Positions 1 through 9,011 of a stretch of DNA of 64,000 bases are shown here, piece by piece. Positions within the stretch are counted from its first letter, which is position 1, and each line of letters begins with the position of its first letter. The notes below the pieces were generated by a model. The model ran no database searches, was not told the origin of the DNA, and was given only the letters and a program-made list of their open reading frames with translations. Location of the stretch: contig CAXMMR010000032.1 in assembly GCA_963692975.2 (NCBI GenBank), positions 1 through 64,000 on the forward strand, in the 5' to 3' direction. A program made the position numbers and the translations under genes. This stretch comes from CAXMMR01 sp963692975. GTDB lineage: Bacteria; Pseudomonadota; Alphaproteobacteria; Acetobacterales; Acetobacteraceae.

Positions 1-948
1 GGCGAGGGCGGCATCGGCGTCGCCGAACGCCGGCGGAAGATCGTGCGCAGCTGCTCGCGCGAGCACGCTTCGGGCACGTAGCCCGACGCCACCACCGCGG
101 GGATGGTGTGCACGCGCTTCTCGGGCATGCGGGAACATCCGCAGCAGGTCGGCGCGCACGGGTTCCGAATCCGCGAAGAAATACGCGCCGTCGTTCATGT
201 TGCGCTCGAGCATGCGGGCCGTGGCTGCGCGCGTGCGGCCAGGGCTCGCCGATCGTGTGCGGACTGAGCAGCGGCAGCGCGTCGTAGTAGCGCACCATCA
301 TCGCGGTGCCGGGCGCCACCCGATACGGCGAGACCGAGCCCGCGAAGAACACGTCCCAGCCCTCGGTGCGGATGCGGCGCTGGAACGGGCGCGGCAGCAT
401 GCTGAGGCTGCGGGCATATTCGTGACGAGCTCGGCCATGATGAATTCGGCGCGGCCCAGGATGTCCCCGCTCGCTCGGCTCGAGCGTGCGGTCGAACATC
501 TTCATCCAGATGTAGTCGTCGAACACCGCGGCATCGAGCGCCAGGTCGAGCTTCTCGGTGCGGCCGATCTCGGTGGCCGAGAGATAGTAGCGGAACAGCC
601 GCTTGCGCAGCGGCGTCGGCAGCGCCCGAAGAACGGTGACAGGTGGTGGCGCTGCGAATCCTGGCTGATCACGGCACGGTTCTGCGCCACGATCCGCTCG
701 AACGGCGTGCGTGCGCGGATGTGGCGCGACGAGTAGTGGATGCCGGACGCGAACCCGCCGAACCGGCGCAGGCCGAACCCGGTGAACATCGCGAACAGCG
801 TGCGGATTTCCTGCGGATGCCGGCGAACCCTTCGTAGCAGGGCCGCAGGGTCCATCAGCACGGAGGAGCCGGACGACAGGCTCGGGGAGCCGTCATCCAC
901 GGGCCCGGGCTGCACGCCTCGGGTTCGATCAGTGGGAACCGTCAACAT
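1..948 (-). CDS. Glycosyltransferase (GT4-like), partial and frameshifted
   Basis: No single frame is open, but the minus strand gives a continuous protein if about five one-base indels are corrected (near positions 625, 465, 425, 235 and 125). Readable pieces in order are QEIRTLFAMFTGFGLRRFGG, LFRYYLSATEIGRTEKLDLA, AVFDDYIWMKMFDRTLE, ILGRAEFIMAELVT, SVSPYRVAPGTAMMVRYYD, ERNMNDGAYFFADSEPVRAD and VHTIPAVVASGYVPEA. The middle pieces resemble the N-terminal half of bacterial family 4 glycosyltransferases, in which a host-strain element is followed by an SEPVRADL-type helix before the nucleotide-sugar domain. The C-terminal half lies beyond the window edge. The start at 948 is the upstream-most ATG; ATG at 855 is an alternative. 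Both missing and extra bases occur, so poor consensus at a contig end is likelier than real decay. Its place beside other glycan genes fits polysaccharide assembly. Confidence 0.6.
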
Positions 949-1044
949 ATGACATTCCTATGCCAGTCACCTTGCGCCACTGCAACCGAGCCCCAAGGGG
1001 AGCGCCGGCCGTTCCGGCCCGCATCCGCAGGACGATGCGCGCGC

Positions 1045-3292
1045 TCAGGGCGATGCGAGCGGATCCACGCGCACCGAGAGGAGGCCCACGCCGAACACGC
1101 GCGGAACCTGTGGGAGCGCGACGACGGGTCCGGCGTCGAGGGCGAGCGGGATCAGGCCGCTGCGCGCGGCGCCGGCTGGCAGCACGAAGTGGACCTCGCC
1201 TGGCGTCTGGCCGAGATGGGCGGTCGCCACCAGCTGGCCGCCTGCCCCGCCTGCCCCGCCTGCCCCGCCGACCCGCACGCCGATCACGCGATCGGAGACG
1301 GCGGGCGGAGCCTGCAGGCCGAGCGTCACCCGCACCGGGCCGTTCGAGGGTGCGACGTGGAGCTGCAGCGCCGGATGCGGCGTCACGGCCCAGGCGCCCC
1401 AGGGCTCGATCGGCCCCCAGCCCGACGCGAGGCTGTCGGCGAAGAGCTGCCGGCGCACCACGGTCACGGTGGCACCCGCCGGCAACGGCGCACCCGGCGG
1501 AGTGGCCGCAAGCTCCGCCAGGCCGGCCGGATCGGCCGCACAGAGGGTGAATTCGGGAAGCTCCGCGCAGGCCAGCCCGGCGCGCCGCCAGATCAGCGCC
1601 TGAGCCGCGCGCGTGGGTCCGTAGGCGATGCCGAGCGCGTCGCGTGCCAGCGGCCGCCGCGCATCGGCGCCCGGCACCGGGTCGCAGCCGTTCCCGGCCT
1701 CGACCCGTGCGGCGTACATCGTGTTGATCGGGATCGCCCGTCGGGCTGCGAGAAAGATCACCGGCATCGCGATGCTGGTGCCGGCGCCGTCGCATTCGAG
1801 GCGCGGCAGGAGCGTCACGGATCGGTAGTGCCCGATGACGTCGCCGAGTGCGGCCTCGCTCGCGTCCGCCGGGCGGTCGAAGAACAGCCGCTCGTCGTGG
1901 ACATGCTCGCGCAGCGTGGAGCCGTCGAACAGCTGCAGCGCCGCCCCGGCCAGGAGCACCGCCGCGCCGGCGCGCGGCCAGGCGAGCGCCGTGCCGCGGA
2001 CGGCGGCCAGCAGCAGCACATAGGCCACCGGCCAGAACAGGCGTCCGGAGGCGCGCAGGAGTCGGCCGCCGGGCGGCACGAAGCGGAGGTGCAGCAGCTC
2101 GTGGTGGAACAGGTAGACATGCGTCGACACCGCGTAGGCGGACAGCATCACGCAGGCGCCCAGCAACCCCGCATGGCGGGGGGCGCAGCCGACGAGCCAG
2201 CGTCGCCCGCGCCGGCGCGCCACGGTCGCCAGCAGCAGCAGCAGCAGGCCGGCGCCGAGATACTGGAGCCCCTCGAAGACCTGCCCGCCGGTCCCGTCCA
2301 CCGCACGCGGCGACAGGCCCGGCGCGAGGCGCGAGGGTGCGGGCCAGAACGGGGTGGCCAGGTTCATGGAGTAGCGGCCGTAATCGCGCGGAACGCTGCC
2401 GCCGAGATAGCCGAACAGACCGGCGAGGCCGGCCGCGAGCGCCGTGCCGGCGGCGATGCTCAGGGCCGCGAAGGCGGCGGGGCGCCAGGCCGCGAAGGCG
2501 GCGGGGCTCACGGCCGCGAAGGTGGGGCGCCAGGCCGCGAAGGCGGCGGGACCCGGAGCCGCGAAGGCGGCGGAGCGCCAGGCCTGCAGGCCGCCGCCGC
2601 GCCGGAGCCCGCGCACCGCCAGCGTCGCCGGCACCGCGGCGGCCAGCGCGGCGATCATCGCCATCAGGTAGGGGTGGACGAACAGCGTGAGCGGCACCAG
2701 CAGCGCCAGCGCCACCACCGGCCCGGCGCCGGGCGCCGCCCGGGTCGCGCGCCCATACAACCCCAGCGCCAGCAGCAGCAGGAAATGCCCGTCCAGTGCA
2801 GCGTGGCCGGTGCGGAGCAGGAAGGTCGGCATGGCGCTCGCCATCGCCGCCACCGCCAGCGCGGCGACCAGCCCCCGCTCGCCCATGCCGCGCAGCGCAT
2901 ACACGGCGGCCACCGGCTGCAACAGCCAGGCGAGCCCGAGCCACGGCCCGATCCCCTGCCGGACCCCGGGGCAGGATCGGATGCAACAGCTTGAGCAGCA
3001 CCGCCACCAGCGGGATGCTGTCGGTCAGCGCGATGTTGACGCCGTGCGGCCCGTCGAGCTCGTGCACCCGGAACAGCGGCCAGTGCCAGGGCTCGGCCAG
3101 GAAGGCGAGCTGCCCCGTCATGTGCTGGAGCGGGTCGGCGGCGGCCGGGATGCCCGGCGGCAGCCGGCCGAGCAGGTCGCTGCCGGTGAACACGCCGAGC
3201 GCGGCCCAGCAGCCGATCGCGGCGGCCAGCAGGTAGCTCAGGAGATCGGTCGCCGCCCAGCTGGGTGCGCGCTTCGGGTCGGCTGATGGCAT
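1045..3292 (-). CDS. DUF6311-type polytopic membrane protein, one frameshift
   Basis: The N-terminal ~110 residues from ATG 3292 and the following ~625 residues (open from about 2955 down) lie in different frames. They join if one base is removed near 2960, inside the run around ccccgggg. The corrected protein of about 748 residues has many hydrophobic segments in its first 450 residues, then a soluble C-terminal portion. DUF6311 hallmarks are an early acidic DPLQH motif, a PHGVNIALTDSIPLVA stretch, and a GHAALDGHFLLLLALGLY segment. DUF6311 proteins are thought to be GT-C-like membrane proteins of cell-surface glycan loci, but no reaction is established. It is transcribed away from gene 3430-4947. 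Two in-frame tandem repeats occur inside the gene (listed separately). The join was made by reading the frames by eye; the family call is fairly firm, the function is not. Confidence 0.7.
1241..1267. repeat. Three 9-base tandem repeats inside the DUF6311 gene
   Basis: The unit cctgccccg occurs three times in direct succession. On the minus strand it encodes a Gly-Gly-Ala run near the C terminus of the DUF6311-type protein. The unit is a multiple of three, so changes in copy number would keep the frame. Confidence 0.85.
2465..2581. repeat. Five-copy 24-base tandem repeat inside the DUF6311 gene
   Basis: The unit gccgcgaaggcggcggggcg plus four more bases is repeated five times; the third copy is 21 bases. 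On the minus strand it encodes an AAFAAWRP/AAFAAVSP-like octapeptide between predicted membrane segments. All units are multiples of three, so expansion or contraction would be in frame. No comparable repeat is expected in DUF6311 relatives, so it may be strain-variable. Confidence 0.9.
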
Positions 3293-3429
3293 GGGGCGGG
3301 ATCCGCAGGTCGGCCGCGCGAGGGCGGCGTCTCTCTACCGGTTGGCCAGGCGCGCGCCAAGGCGCGGTTGGCAAGCGGCCACCGATCTGCTTACTCCGGC
3401 GCCCTCCCGGGACGGATGGAACGGCGCAC

Positions 3430-4947
3430 ATGCCTCACGGCCAGGCAGACACCGGCTCCGCGATCGACCCCGGCACCCACGGGCCGCGCGGGATGCGGAT
3501 CCTGTGGGCCCTCGCCTTCGCGGCGGCGGTGGCGATCGTGCTGCTGCGGGTGCCGCTGTCGCAGAACGCCGACGGGCTGCTCGAGACGGTGATGTCGCTG
3601 CAGCGGCTGACGCTGTTCTACTGGGGGCAGTCGCGCTTCGCCAACCTGGTGCCGGCGCTGGCCGCCCCGATCCGCGACCCGGTGGCGAATGCCGACGCGC
3701 AGCTCGTCGCGCGGGTCGTGCTGGGTCTGGCGGCCCCGGTGCTCGTGTGTGCGCTGCTGGGCGTGCGCGAGCGGGGCATCGCGGTGATGCGGGCGACGGT
3801 GCTGTCGGCCTCGCTGTTCCTGGCTCTGGCCCCGCCGCGGATCGTCGCGGAGGCGCTGACCCAGACCAGCCCGTTCGGAACCTCGTTCACGCTGGCCGGG
3901 CTCGCGGTGCTGGCGTTCCGCGAGGCGGTGGCCGGAGCCCGCCACGCCGCGCGCTGGCGGGCGGCGGGCACGGCGCTCGCGGTCCTCGCCTCGCTGCAGA
4001 ACGTCTCGCTGGCGATCGAGGCGGCGCCGCTCGCCGTCGGGCTCTGTGTGCTGGCGCGCACGCGGGCCACGGTGGAGTGGGCGCTGGCGATGGCGTTCGG
4101 GCTGCTGGCCACGCTGGCCGCGATGAAGCTGCTGGCCCCGCCGGCCGCGCCGCATATCGGCGGCTTCGGCCGCTCGCTGGCGGCGCTGCGGATCTATGGC
4201 AGCTACCTCCTGGGGCCGCCCGGTCGCGGGCTCTGGGTGGGGCTGGCGCTCGCCGTCGCGAGCGACGTCATGGGCCGGGGAGCACCCGGTGCGTGGCCGC
4301 GCCGCGCCGGCGACCTGGTGGTGGCGGGCACGATCGCGGTGAGCTTCGTCGCCACCGGCCTCAGCAACTGGGTGGTGATGAACAACGCCCATCCGCGCTA
4401 CCTGGTGCCGGACTACCTCTTGGCCGCGGGACTGGGCGGAGTGGCGCTCGAGCGCCTCCTCCGCCTGCCGGCGGCGCGCCGGCTCGAGCGGGAGGGCGCG
4501 GGGCTCGGCGCGGCGGCACTCCTGCTGGTGTTCGCGGCCGTCCATCTCGGGCCGCGCGCGCCGGGCGAGGACGGGATCATCGGCGCCGACTGGCGCGGGA
4601 TGTCGGACACGGTCGCGGCGGCCATCCGCACCCGCCATCTCGACGGGATCGCCGGCGACTACTGGGACGTGTGGCCGGCGGTGTTCCGGATGGGGGGTGC
4701 GGCGCCCGCGACCTTCGGCTTCGCCTACAACGGCGAGGCCCGGCGCCGCGCGATGGTCCGGCGGCTGCGTGTGCAGGGGCAGCTGCGCATCGGCTGCATC
4801 GACCGGCCGGGCATCGACTGCGCGGGCGCGGCGCGCTCCACGATCGACGTCCCGGTGCGCGTCACCGCGACCGCCGAGCCGCCGGTGCCGCTCGATGCGG
4901 GCGCCGGGCTGACCACGCTGGTGATGGTCCCGCGCCACCGGCGTTGA
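3430..4947 (+). CDS. Polytopic membrane protein, probable GT-C-like
   Basis: This 505-residue protein has about ten hydrophobic segments over its first ~390 residues and a short hydrophilic C-terminal domain with a Cys pair (IGCIDRPGIDC). Right after the first membrane helix comes a loop with LSQNADGLLETVMSLQRL, where GT-C enzymes usually carry an acidic catalytic residue. ATG 3430 was chosen because the reading before it has no family resemblance; ATG 3493 (MRILWAL) at the first helix is also possible. It lies between the DUF6311 gene and another membrane protein of similar layout, with 167 bases to the next start. I do not recognise a named family. Transfer of a sugar from a lipid carrier in the inner membrane is an inference from topology and neighbours. 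Confidence 0.6.
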   Translation: MPHGQADTGSAIDPGTHGPRGMRILWALAFAAAVAIVLLRVPLSQNADGLLETVMSLQRLTLFYWGQSRFANLVPALAAPIRDPVANADAQLVARVVLGLAAPVLVCALLGVRERGIAVMRATVLSASLFLALAPPRIVAEALTQTSPFGTSFTLAGLAVLAFREAVAGARHAARWRAAGTALAVLASLQNVSLAIEAAPLAVGLCVLARTRATVEWALAMAFGLLATLAAMKLLAPPAAPHIGGFGRSLAALRIYGSYLLGPPGRGLWVGLALAVASDVMGRGAPGAWPRRAGDLVVAGTIAVSFVATGLSNWVVMNNAHPRYLVPDYLLAAGLGGVALERLLRLPAARRLEREGAGLGAAALLLVFAAVHLGPRAPGEDGIIGADWRGMSDTVAAAIRTRHLDGIAGDYWDVWPAVFRMGGAAPATFGFAYNGEARRRAMVRRLRVQGQLRIGCIDRPGIDCAGAARSTIDVPVRVTATAEPPVPLDAGAGLTTLVMVPRHRR

Positions 4948-5114
4948 GCGTTCCGTGCGGCAGGTCGGCGGCGCGCCAACACGGCGACAGCGCGCGTCGC
5001 GCCGCGCCGGTGGCTCCGTGCCGCGGCGAGCGCGCCCTCCCGGCGGCGCGGTCGCCACAGGACGCGCCCGGGGCTTCTTTCGCCGCCGGCGCATTTCGGA
5101 TAGAGCGCAGAAGA

Positions 5115-6731
5115 ATGCGCCCTCGAAACGCAATCCGCTCCGAAGTCGCCGACGGCACGGTTGTCCTGGTGGCGATGGCCGTCACGATCGGGCGCTTCCT
5201 CGACCTGCATCACCGCCTGGCGCCACGCGCGGCGCCCGACCTGGCGCTGCTGCAGCAAGCCCATCCCGCCATTCCGCCGGCGATGGGCTGGTGGCTTTGG
5301 TTCGACCAGGGCTGGTACGAGAGATCGGCGGTGGCCTGGGCGCACGGGATCACCGCGCCCGGCATGCACTGGTATCTTCCAGGCTACCCGCTGCTGGGCG
5401 CGCTGTTCGCACGGGCCACGCCGGCCGACCCGTTCCTCTGGCCGGACCTGCTCTGCCTGCTGGCGACGCTGGCCTGCTTCGCCCGCCTGGGCCGGCACGT
5501 GCTCGATGCGGGACGCTGGTCGGTGCTGCTCGGCTGCGCCGTCTTTCTCGGCGTCACCGGGTGGGATCTGCCGATGTCGGAATGGGTGACGCCCTGGACC
5601 ACCACGCCGGAGACCGCGTGCCTCATGGGCGCGCTGCTGGCCGCGGCGGGGCTGCCGTGTGCGCGACGCCCCGCGCTGCGGGCCGGTGTCGCGGGGCTGG
5701 TGGCCGGCGCGGTCACCGGGATCCGCGGTGGCCAGGGGGCCGTCCTGCTGGGCTTCATGGCCGCGGCGACGTGGCTCCTGGTGCCTCCCGCCCGGCGTGG
5801 GCCGGCCGCCCTAGCGCTGATGGCCGGGTCGGCCGTGTCGGTGGCGGTGTCGGTCGCAGCCTACGCGGCGGTGTGGGGACTGCATGTCAGCCCCTACCTG
5901 CAGCAGCAACAGCAGATCGGCTTCGATCTTCGCCTGCTGCCCTCGCGCTGGATCTCGATGATGATCGATCCCGGCCCGCTCTTCCCGCCCGGCGAGGGGC
6001 TGGCGCATGCCTTCCCCTGGATCGCCACGGGATTCGCCGGAATGGCGGCTTCGCTGCTGGTGCCGGGGCAGGCCGGGCGCGTCGTGCAGGCGCTGGTGGC
6101 AGCCGCGACGCTGGCGGAGCTCGCGCTCTTTCTGTGCTACCGCAACCTCCACCCGATCATGCTGTGGCGGCTGGAACTGCATCACTACTTCAAAGGAGTC
6201 GTGCTGATCTTCGGCCTCTACGGCATGCGTCTCGCGGTGCTGCTGGTGCGCGGTGTCGGGGAGCGCGGTCTCGGGGGGCGGGGTGTCGGGAGGCGGGGCC
6301 GCGCGCCGCTGCTCGCCGCCGCGGCTGGGATGGTGGCCGCGGTGCTGGCCTTCTCCTGGCACCTGGCACTCGAGCCGGTCCGGCCGCTGCACTGGAGTGC
6401 GGACGGCGGCGTAGACGTGCCGGACGGGTTGCAGCCGATGGACACGGTGGTGCTGATCCCCGGCCGGGGCGCAGGCTTCCTGCCGGTGGTCGACGGCGCG
6501 GGCAGCATTGCGGACGGGCGGGTGGTGCGCACCGCACTCGACGCGGTCACCTACGATCCCGGCACCGGCCTCCGGCTTCTGCCGCTGCGTTCGCTCCCGG
6601 CGGCCGACACCGTGTTCCACTTCGACGCCGCCACCCGGCTCGACCAGCGCCAGACGCCCGAGCTGGAACGCCAGGTGATCCGTTGGGGGCTGCCAGGCTC
6701 GTGGCTCCATCTGCACCTGCGCGCCGGGTGA
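5115..6731 (+). CDS. Polytopic membrane protein, probable GT-C-like
   Basis: This 538-residue protein starts at ATG 5115, four bases after an agaag stretch. It has about ten membrane segments. An N-terminal loop contains GWWLWFDQGWYERSAVAWAH, resembling the first periplasmic loop of GT-C glycosyltransferases with its conserved Asp. A soluble C-terminal domain of about 120 residues follows. A short Gly/Arg-rich cytoplasmic loop is encoded by a three-copy 15-base tandem repeat at 6251-6295. The stop is four bases before the next gene, a GtrB-like transferase. GtrB-type enzymes make lipid-linked sugars that GT-C proteins use, so a donor-acceptor pair is plausible. That is inference; no family name can be fixed from sequence alone. 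Confidence 0.6.
   Translation: MRPRNAIRSEVADGTVVLVAMAVTIGRFLDLHHRLAPRAAPDLALLQQAHPAIPPAMGWWLWFDQGWYERSAVAWAHGITAPGMHWYLPGYPLLGALFARATPADPFLWPDLLCLLATLACFARLGRHVLDAGRWSVLLGCAVFLGVTGWDLPMSEWVTPWTTTPETACLMGALLAAAGLPCARRPALRAGVAGLVAGAVTGIRGGQGAVLLGFMAAATWLLVPPARRGPAALALMAGSAVSVAVSVAAYAAVWGLHVSPYLQQQQQIGFDLRLLPSRWISMMIDPGPLFPPGEGLAHAFPWIATGFAGMAASLLVPGQAGRVVQALVAAATLAELALFLCYRNLHPIMLWRLELHHYFKGVVLIFGLYGMRLAVLLVRGVGERGLGGRGVGRRGRAPLLAAAAGMVAAVLAFSWHLALEPVRPLHWSADGGVDVPDGLQPMDTVVLIPGRGAGFLPVVDGAGSIADGRVVRTALDAVTYDPGTGLRLLPLRSLPAADTVFHFDAATRLDQRQTPELERQVIRWGLPGSWLHLHLRAG
6251..6295. repeat. Three 15-base tandem repeats inside a membrane-protein gene
   Basis: The unit cggtgtcggggagcg and two diverged copies encode a repeated RGVGE/RGLGG/RGVGR pentapeptide in a loop between two predicted helices. 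The unit keeps the frame. Confidence 0.75.
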
Positions 6732-6735
6732 CACC

Positions 6736-7695
6736 ATGAGTGGTTCGACCCGCCCCGAGCTCTCCGTCGTCGTGCCCTGCCACGACGAGAGCGCCGTGCT
6801 GCCCGCGTTCCACGCCCGGCTCGCGCGCGTCATGAACGCGACCGGGATCGCCTGGGAGCTCGTCTACATCAACGACGGCTCGCGCGACGCGACGCTCGCG
6901 GTGCTCGAGGCGCTGGCCGCCGGCGACCCGCATGTGGGCTTCGTCAATCTCAGCCGGAATTTCGGCAAGGAGATCGCGATGACCGCGGGGCTCGATCATG
7001 CGCGCGGCACCGGGGCCGCGATCGTGATCGATGCCGACCTGCAGGACCCGCCCGAGGTGATCCCGGACCTGATCGCCGCCTGGCGCGACGGCGTCGACAT
7101 GGCCTACGCGCTGCGCCGCGTGCGCGAGGGCGAATCCTGGGTCAAGCGCGTGACCGCCGCCGGCTTCTACCGGGTGATGGAGCGGCTGACGGACAAGGTG
7201 CAGATCCCGGTCGACAGCGGCGACTTCCGGATCATCAGCCGGCGTGCGCTCGACGCCCTGCTGCCGCTGCGCGAGCACCACCGGTTCATGAAGGGCCTGT
7301 TCGCCTGGGTGGGTTTCTCGACCCGCGCGGTTCCGTATGATCGCGGGGCGCGGGCGGCGGGCTCGAGCAGCTGGAACTACTGGAAGCTGTGGAACTTCGC
7401 GATCGAGGGGATCACCGGCTTCTCGGTGGCCCCGCTCCGGCTCGCGACCTATCTGGGGCTGGGGGTCGCGGCGCTGGCGCTGCTGTTCGTGGGCCAGCTG
7501 ATCGCGCGCACGCTGTTCTTCGGCAATCCCGTGCCGGGCTATCCGTCGCTGATGGCAGTGGTGCTGTTCCTGGGCGGGGTGCAGCTGGTGACGCTGGGCG
7601 TGATCGGAGAATATCTGGGCCGGATCTTCAACGAGACCAAGCAGCGGCCGCTCTACATCGCCGAGCGCGTGCGCCCGGCGCGGCTGGGATCCTAG
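6736..7695 (+). CDS. Family 2 glycosyltransferase, GtrB/ArnC-like
   Basis: This 319-residue enzyme should transfer a sugar from a nucleotide donor to undecaprenyl phosphate on the cytoplasmic face. The GT-A fold shows VVPCHDES at 12-19, the INDGSRD donor-binding turn at 45-51 and DADLQDPPE at 99-107, where the DxD-like acidic pair binds metal and nucleotide. A GDFRIISRRALD segment (162-173) and EHHRFMKGLFAW (180-191) are typical of the DPM1/GtrB group. Two C-terminal helices near 234-258 and 270-291 anchor it in the membrane. Its length is normal for the family. It starts four bases after the preceding GT-C-like gene, which suggests co-transcription. The sugar cannot be read from the sequence. 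Confidence 0.88.
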   Translation: MSGSTRPELSVVVPCHDESAVLPAFHARLARVMNATGIAWELVYINDGSRDATLAVLEALAAGDPHVGFVNLSRNFGKEIAMTAGLDHARGTGAAIVIDADLQDPPEVIPDLIAAWRDGVDMAYALRRVREGESWVKRVTAAGFYRVMERLTDKVQIPVDSGDFRIISRRALDALLPLREHHRFMKGLFAWVGFSTRAVPYDRGARAAGSSSWNYWKLWNFAIEGITGFSVAPLRLATYLGLGVAALALLFVGQLIARTLFFGNPVPGYPSLMAVVLFLGGVQLVTLGVIGEYLGRIFNETKQRPLYIAERVRPARLGS

Positions 7696-7856
7696 GGCGC
7701 GCCGCGCGGGCGGCCGGTGCATTCCGGCAACAGCCGCGGCACGCCGCGCCCGACCTCTGCGCCGACCTCTGCAGGCGCGTGGCCGATCGTGCTAAGCGGC
7801 ACCTTCCGGAAAAGACGCGATGCCGAGCCGCGCGTGCCGGAACAACGGTGGTGCGC

Positions 7857-9011
7857 ATGACATCCGGGCCCGTCGCTGCTTCCCAGGCCTCGCTGCACGG
7901 CCAGCCGCGCCGCGTGGCCCCGGCCGGGACCTCGGGTGCCGGGATCTCGGGTGCCGGGACCTTGAGTGCCGGGACCTTGGGCGCCGGCACCGCCGCGGTC
8001 GCCGTGTTCGCCACCGCCCTGATGATCTACGGGCTCGGCTTCCTGCTGACCGGCGCCGTCTCGCCGTGGCTCTGGGGCGCGCCGTTCTGGCGCGTGGGGC
8101 TGGACCTGCTCTACGCGATCGCGGGCTTCGCGGTGGCACGCGCCTGGTTCGCGCCCGCAGCCGGGCACCGCCTTCTGGTGGCACGTGGCGTCGGGCTCTA
8201 CGCCGCCTATGCCGCCTGCATCGCGGGCACGGTCGCGGCGATCGGGCCGCTGGCCACCCGGATCGCGCTGCACGACTACCTGCACTCTCCGGTCACGCGC
8301 CTCTATCTGCACGCGCTGCTGTTCCGGCCTGCGATGTTCCTGCCCGGCGCGTTTGCCGGCCTCGAATGGAACAGCGCCGTGAACCCCGTCCTGTTCCAGG
8401 CCCGGCCCCTGGCGATCTGCATGGTGGTGCTCGCCTCGCTCGCCTTGGTGTCGCCTGCGATGCGGGCGCCCGCGATCGCCGCGTGCGGCCTCGCGGCGGC
8501 GGCGAGCTATCTCGTGCTGTTCGCCCATCCGGCCATGCAGCCGCAGCTGCTGGGCGTCGATGCGCGCGAGATCACGGTGGAGATCCCGTTCTTCTGCGCG
8601 GGCGCGGTGCTGGCGCGGTGGGACGCGCGCGCGGCGTTCTGGCGCGCCGATGTCGCGATGCTGGCGTTCCTGGCCAACTGGGTGGCGTCGTCTTGGTTCG
8701 TGCAGTGGGACGTGGTGCTGGAATGGGCGACGCTGCCCTACATGGCGGCCTGCGTCGGGCGATCGGAACTGCCCGGCGCGGCCTGGCTGCGGGCCCGTCT
8801 CGGCGACCCGACCGCAGGGCTGTTCCTGTTCAGCTTCCCGATCCAGCAGCTCGTGGTGCTGCGGCTCCCCGGCCATCTCGCACATGGCATCCTGCTCTGC
8901 GCCGCCGCGAGCCTGGCGGCCGCACTCGCGTGCTTCCACCTGGTGGAACGGCCGGTGCAGCACGTGGCCGCCCTTCTCCTCGCGCCGGGCGACCGCGATG
9001 CGGCACAATAA
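7857..9011 (+). CDS. Acyltransferase-3-like membrane protein
   Basis: This 384-residue protein has about ten hydrophobic segments and the length and layout of acyltransferase family 3 (OafA/NodX-like). It resembles the next gene at its C terminus: FLFSFPIQQLVVLRLPGH here against YLYAYPIQKLVIAHWPGD there, and both end with CFHLVERP/SWHLVERP. However, the N-terminal His that is catalytic in family 3 is not evident, so it may be a divergent or inactive paralogue. ATG 7857 precedes a low-complexity Gly/Ala/Thr region encoded by a 15-base tandem repeat. The 3' end overlaps the next start by 14 bases. Its likely role is adding acyl groups to a surface glycan, which is inference. Confidence 0.65.
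   Translation: MTSGPVAASQASLHGQPRRVAPAGTSGAGISGAGTLSAGTLGAGTAAVAVFATALMIYGLGFLLTGAVSPWLWGAPFWRVGLDLLYAIAGFAVARAWFAPAAGHRLLVARGVGLYAAYAACIAGTVAAIGPLATRIALHDYLHSPVTRLYLHALLFRPAMFLPGAFAGLEWNSAVNPVLFQARPLAICMVVLASLALVSPAMRAPAIAACGLAAAASYLVLFAHPAMQPQLLGVDAREITVEIPFFCAGAVLARWDARAAFWRADVAMLAFLANWVASSWFVQWDVVLEWATLPYMAACVGRSELPGAAWLRARLGDPTAGLFLFSFPIQQLVVLRLPGHLAHGILLCAAASLAAALACFHLVERPVQHVAALLLAPGDRDAAQ
7926..7985. repeat. Four 15-base tandem repeats in an acyltransferase gene
   Basis: Four copies of a unit like gggacctcgggtgcc run head to tail. They encode a GTSGA/GISGA/GTLSA/GTLGA pentapeptide run ahead of the first membrane helix. The period is a multiple of three. Confidence 0.9.

Noticed and set aside
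2465..2581. Repeat array as a CRISPR
   Set aside because: The copies are contiguous with no spacers and lie inside a coding frame; the same is true of 34458-34505, which has no spacers.
949..2994. A 681-codon plus-strand reading frame opposite the DUF6311 gene
   Set aside because: It is a GC-rich shadow of the membrane protein on the other strand; the translation is Arg/Gly/Gln-rich with no domain.
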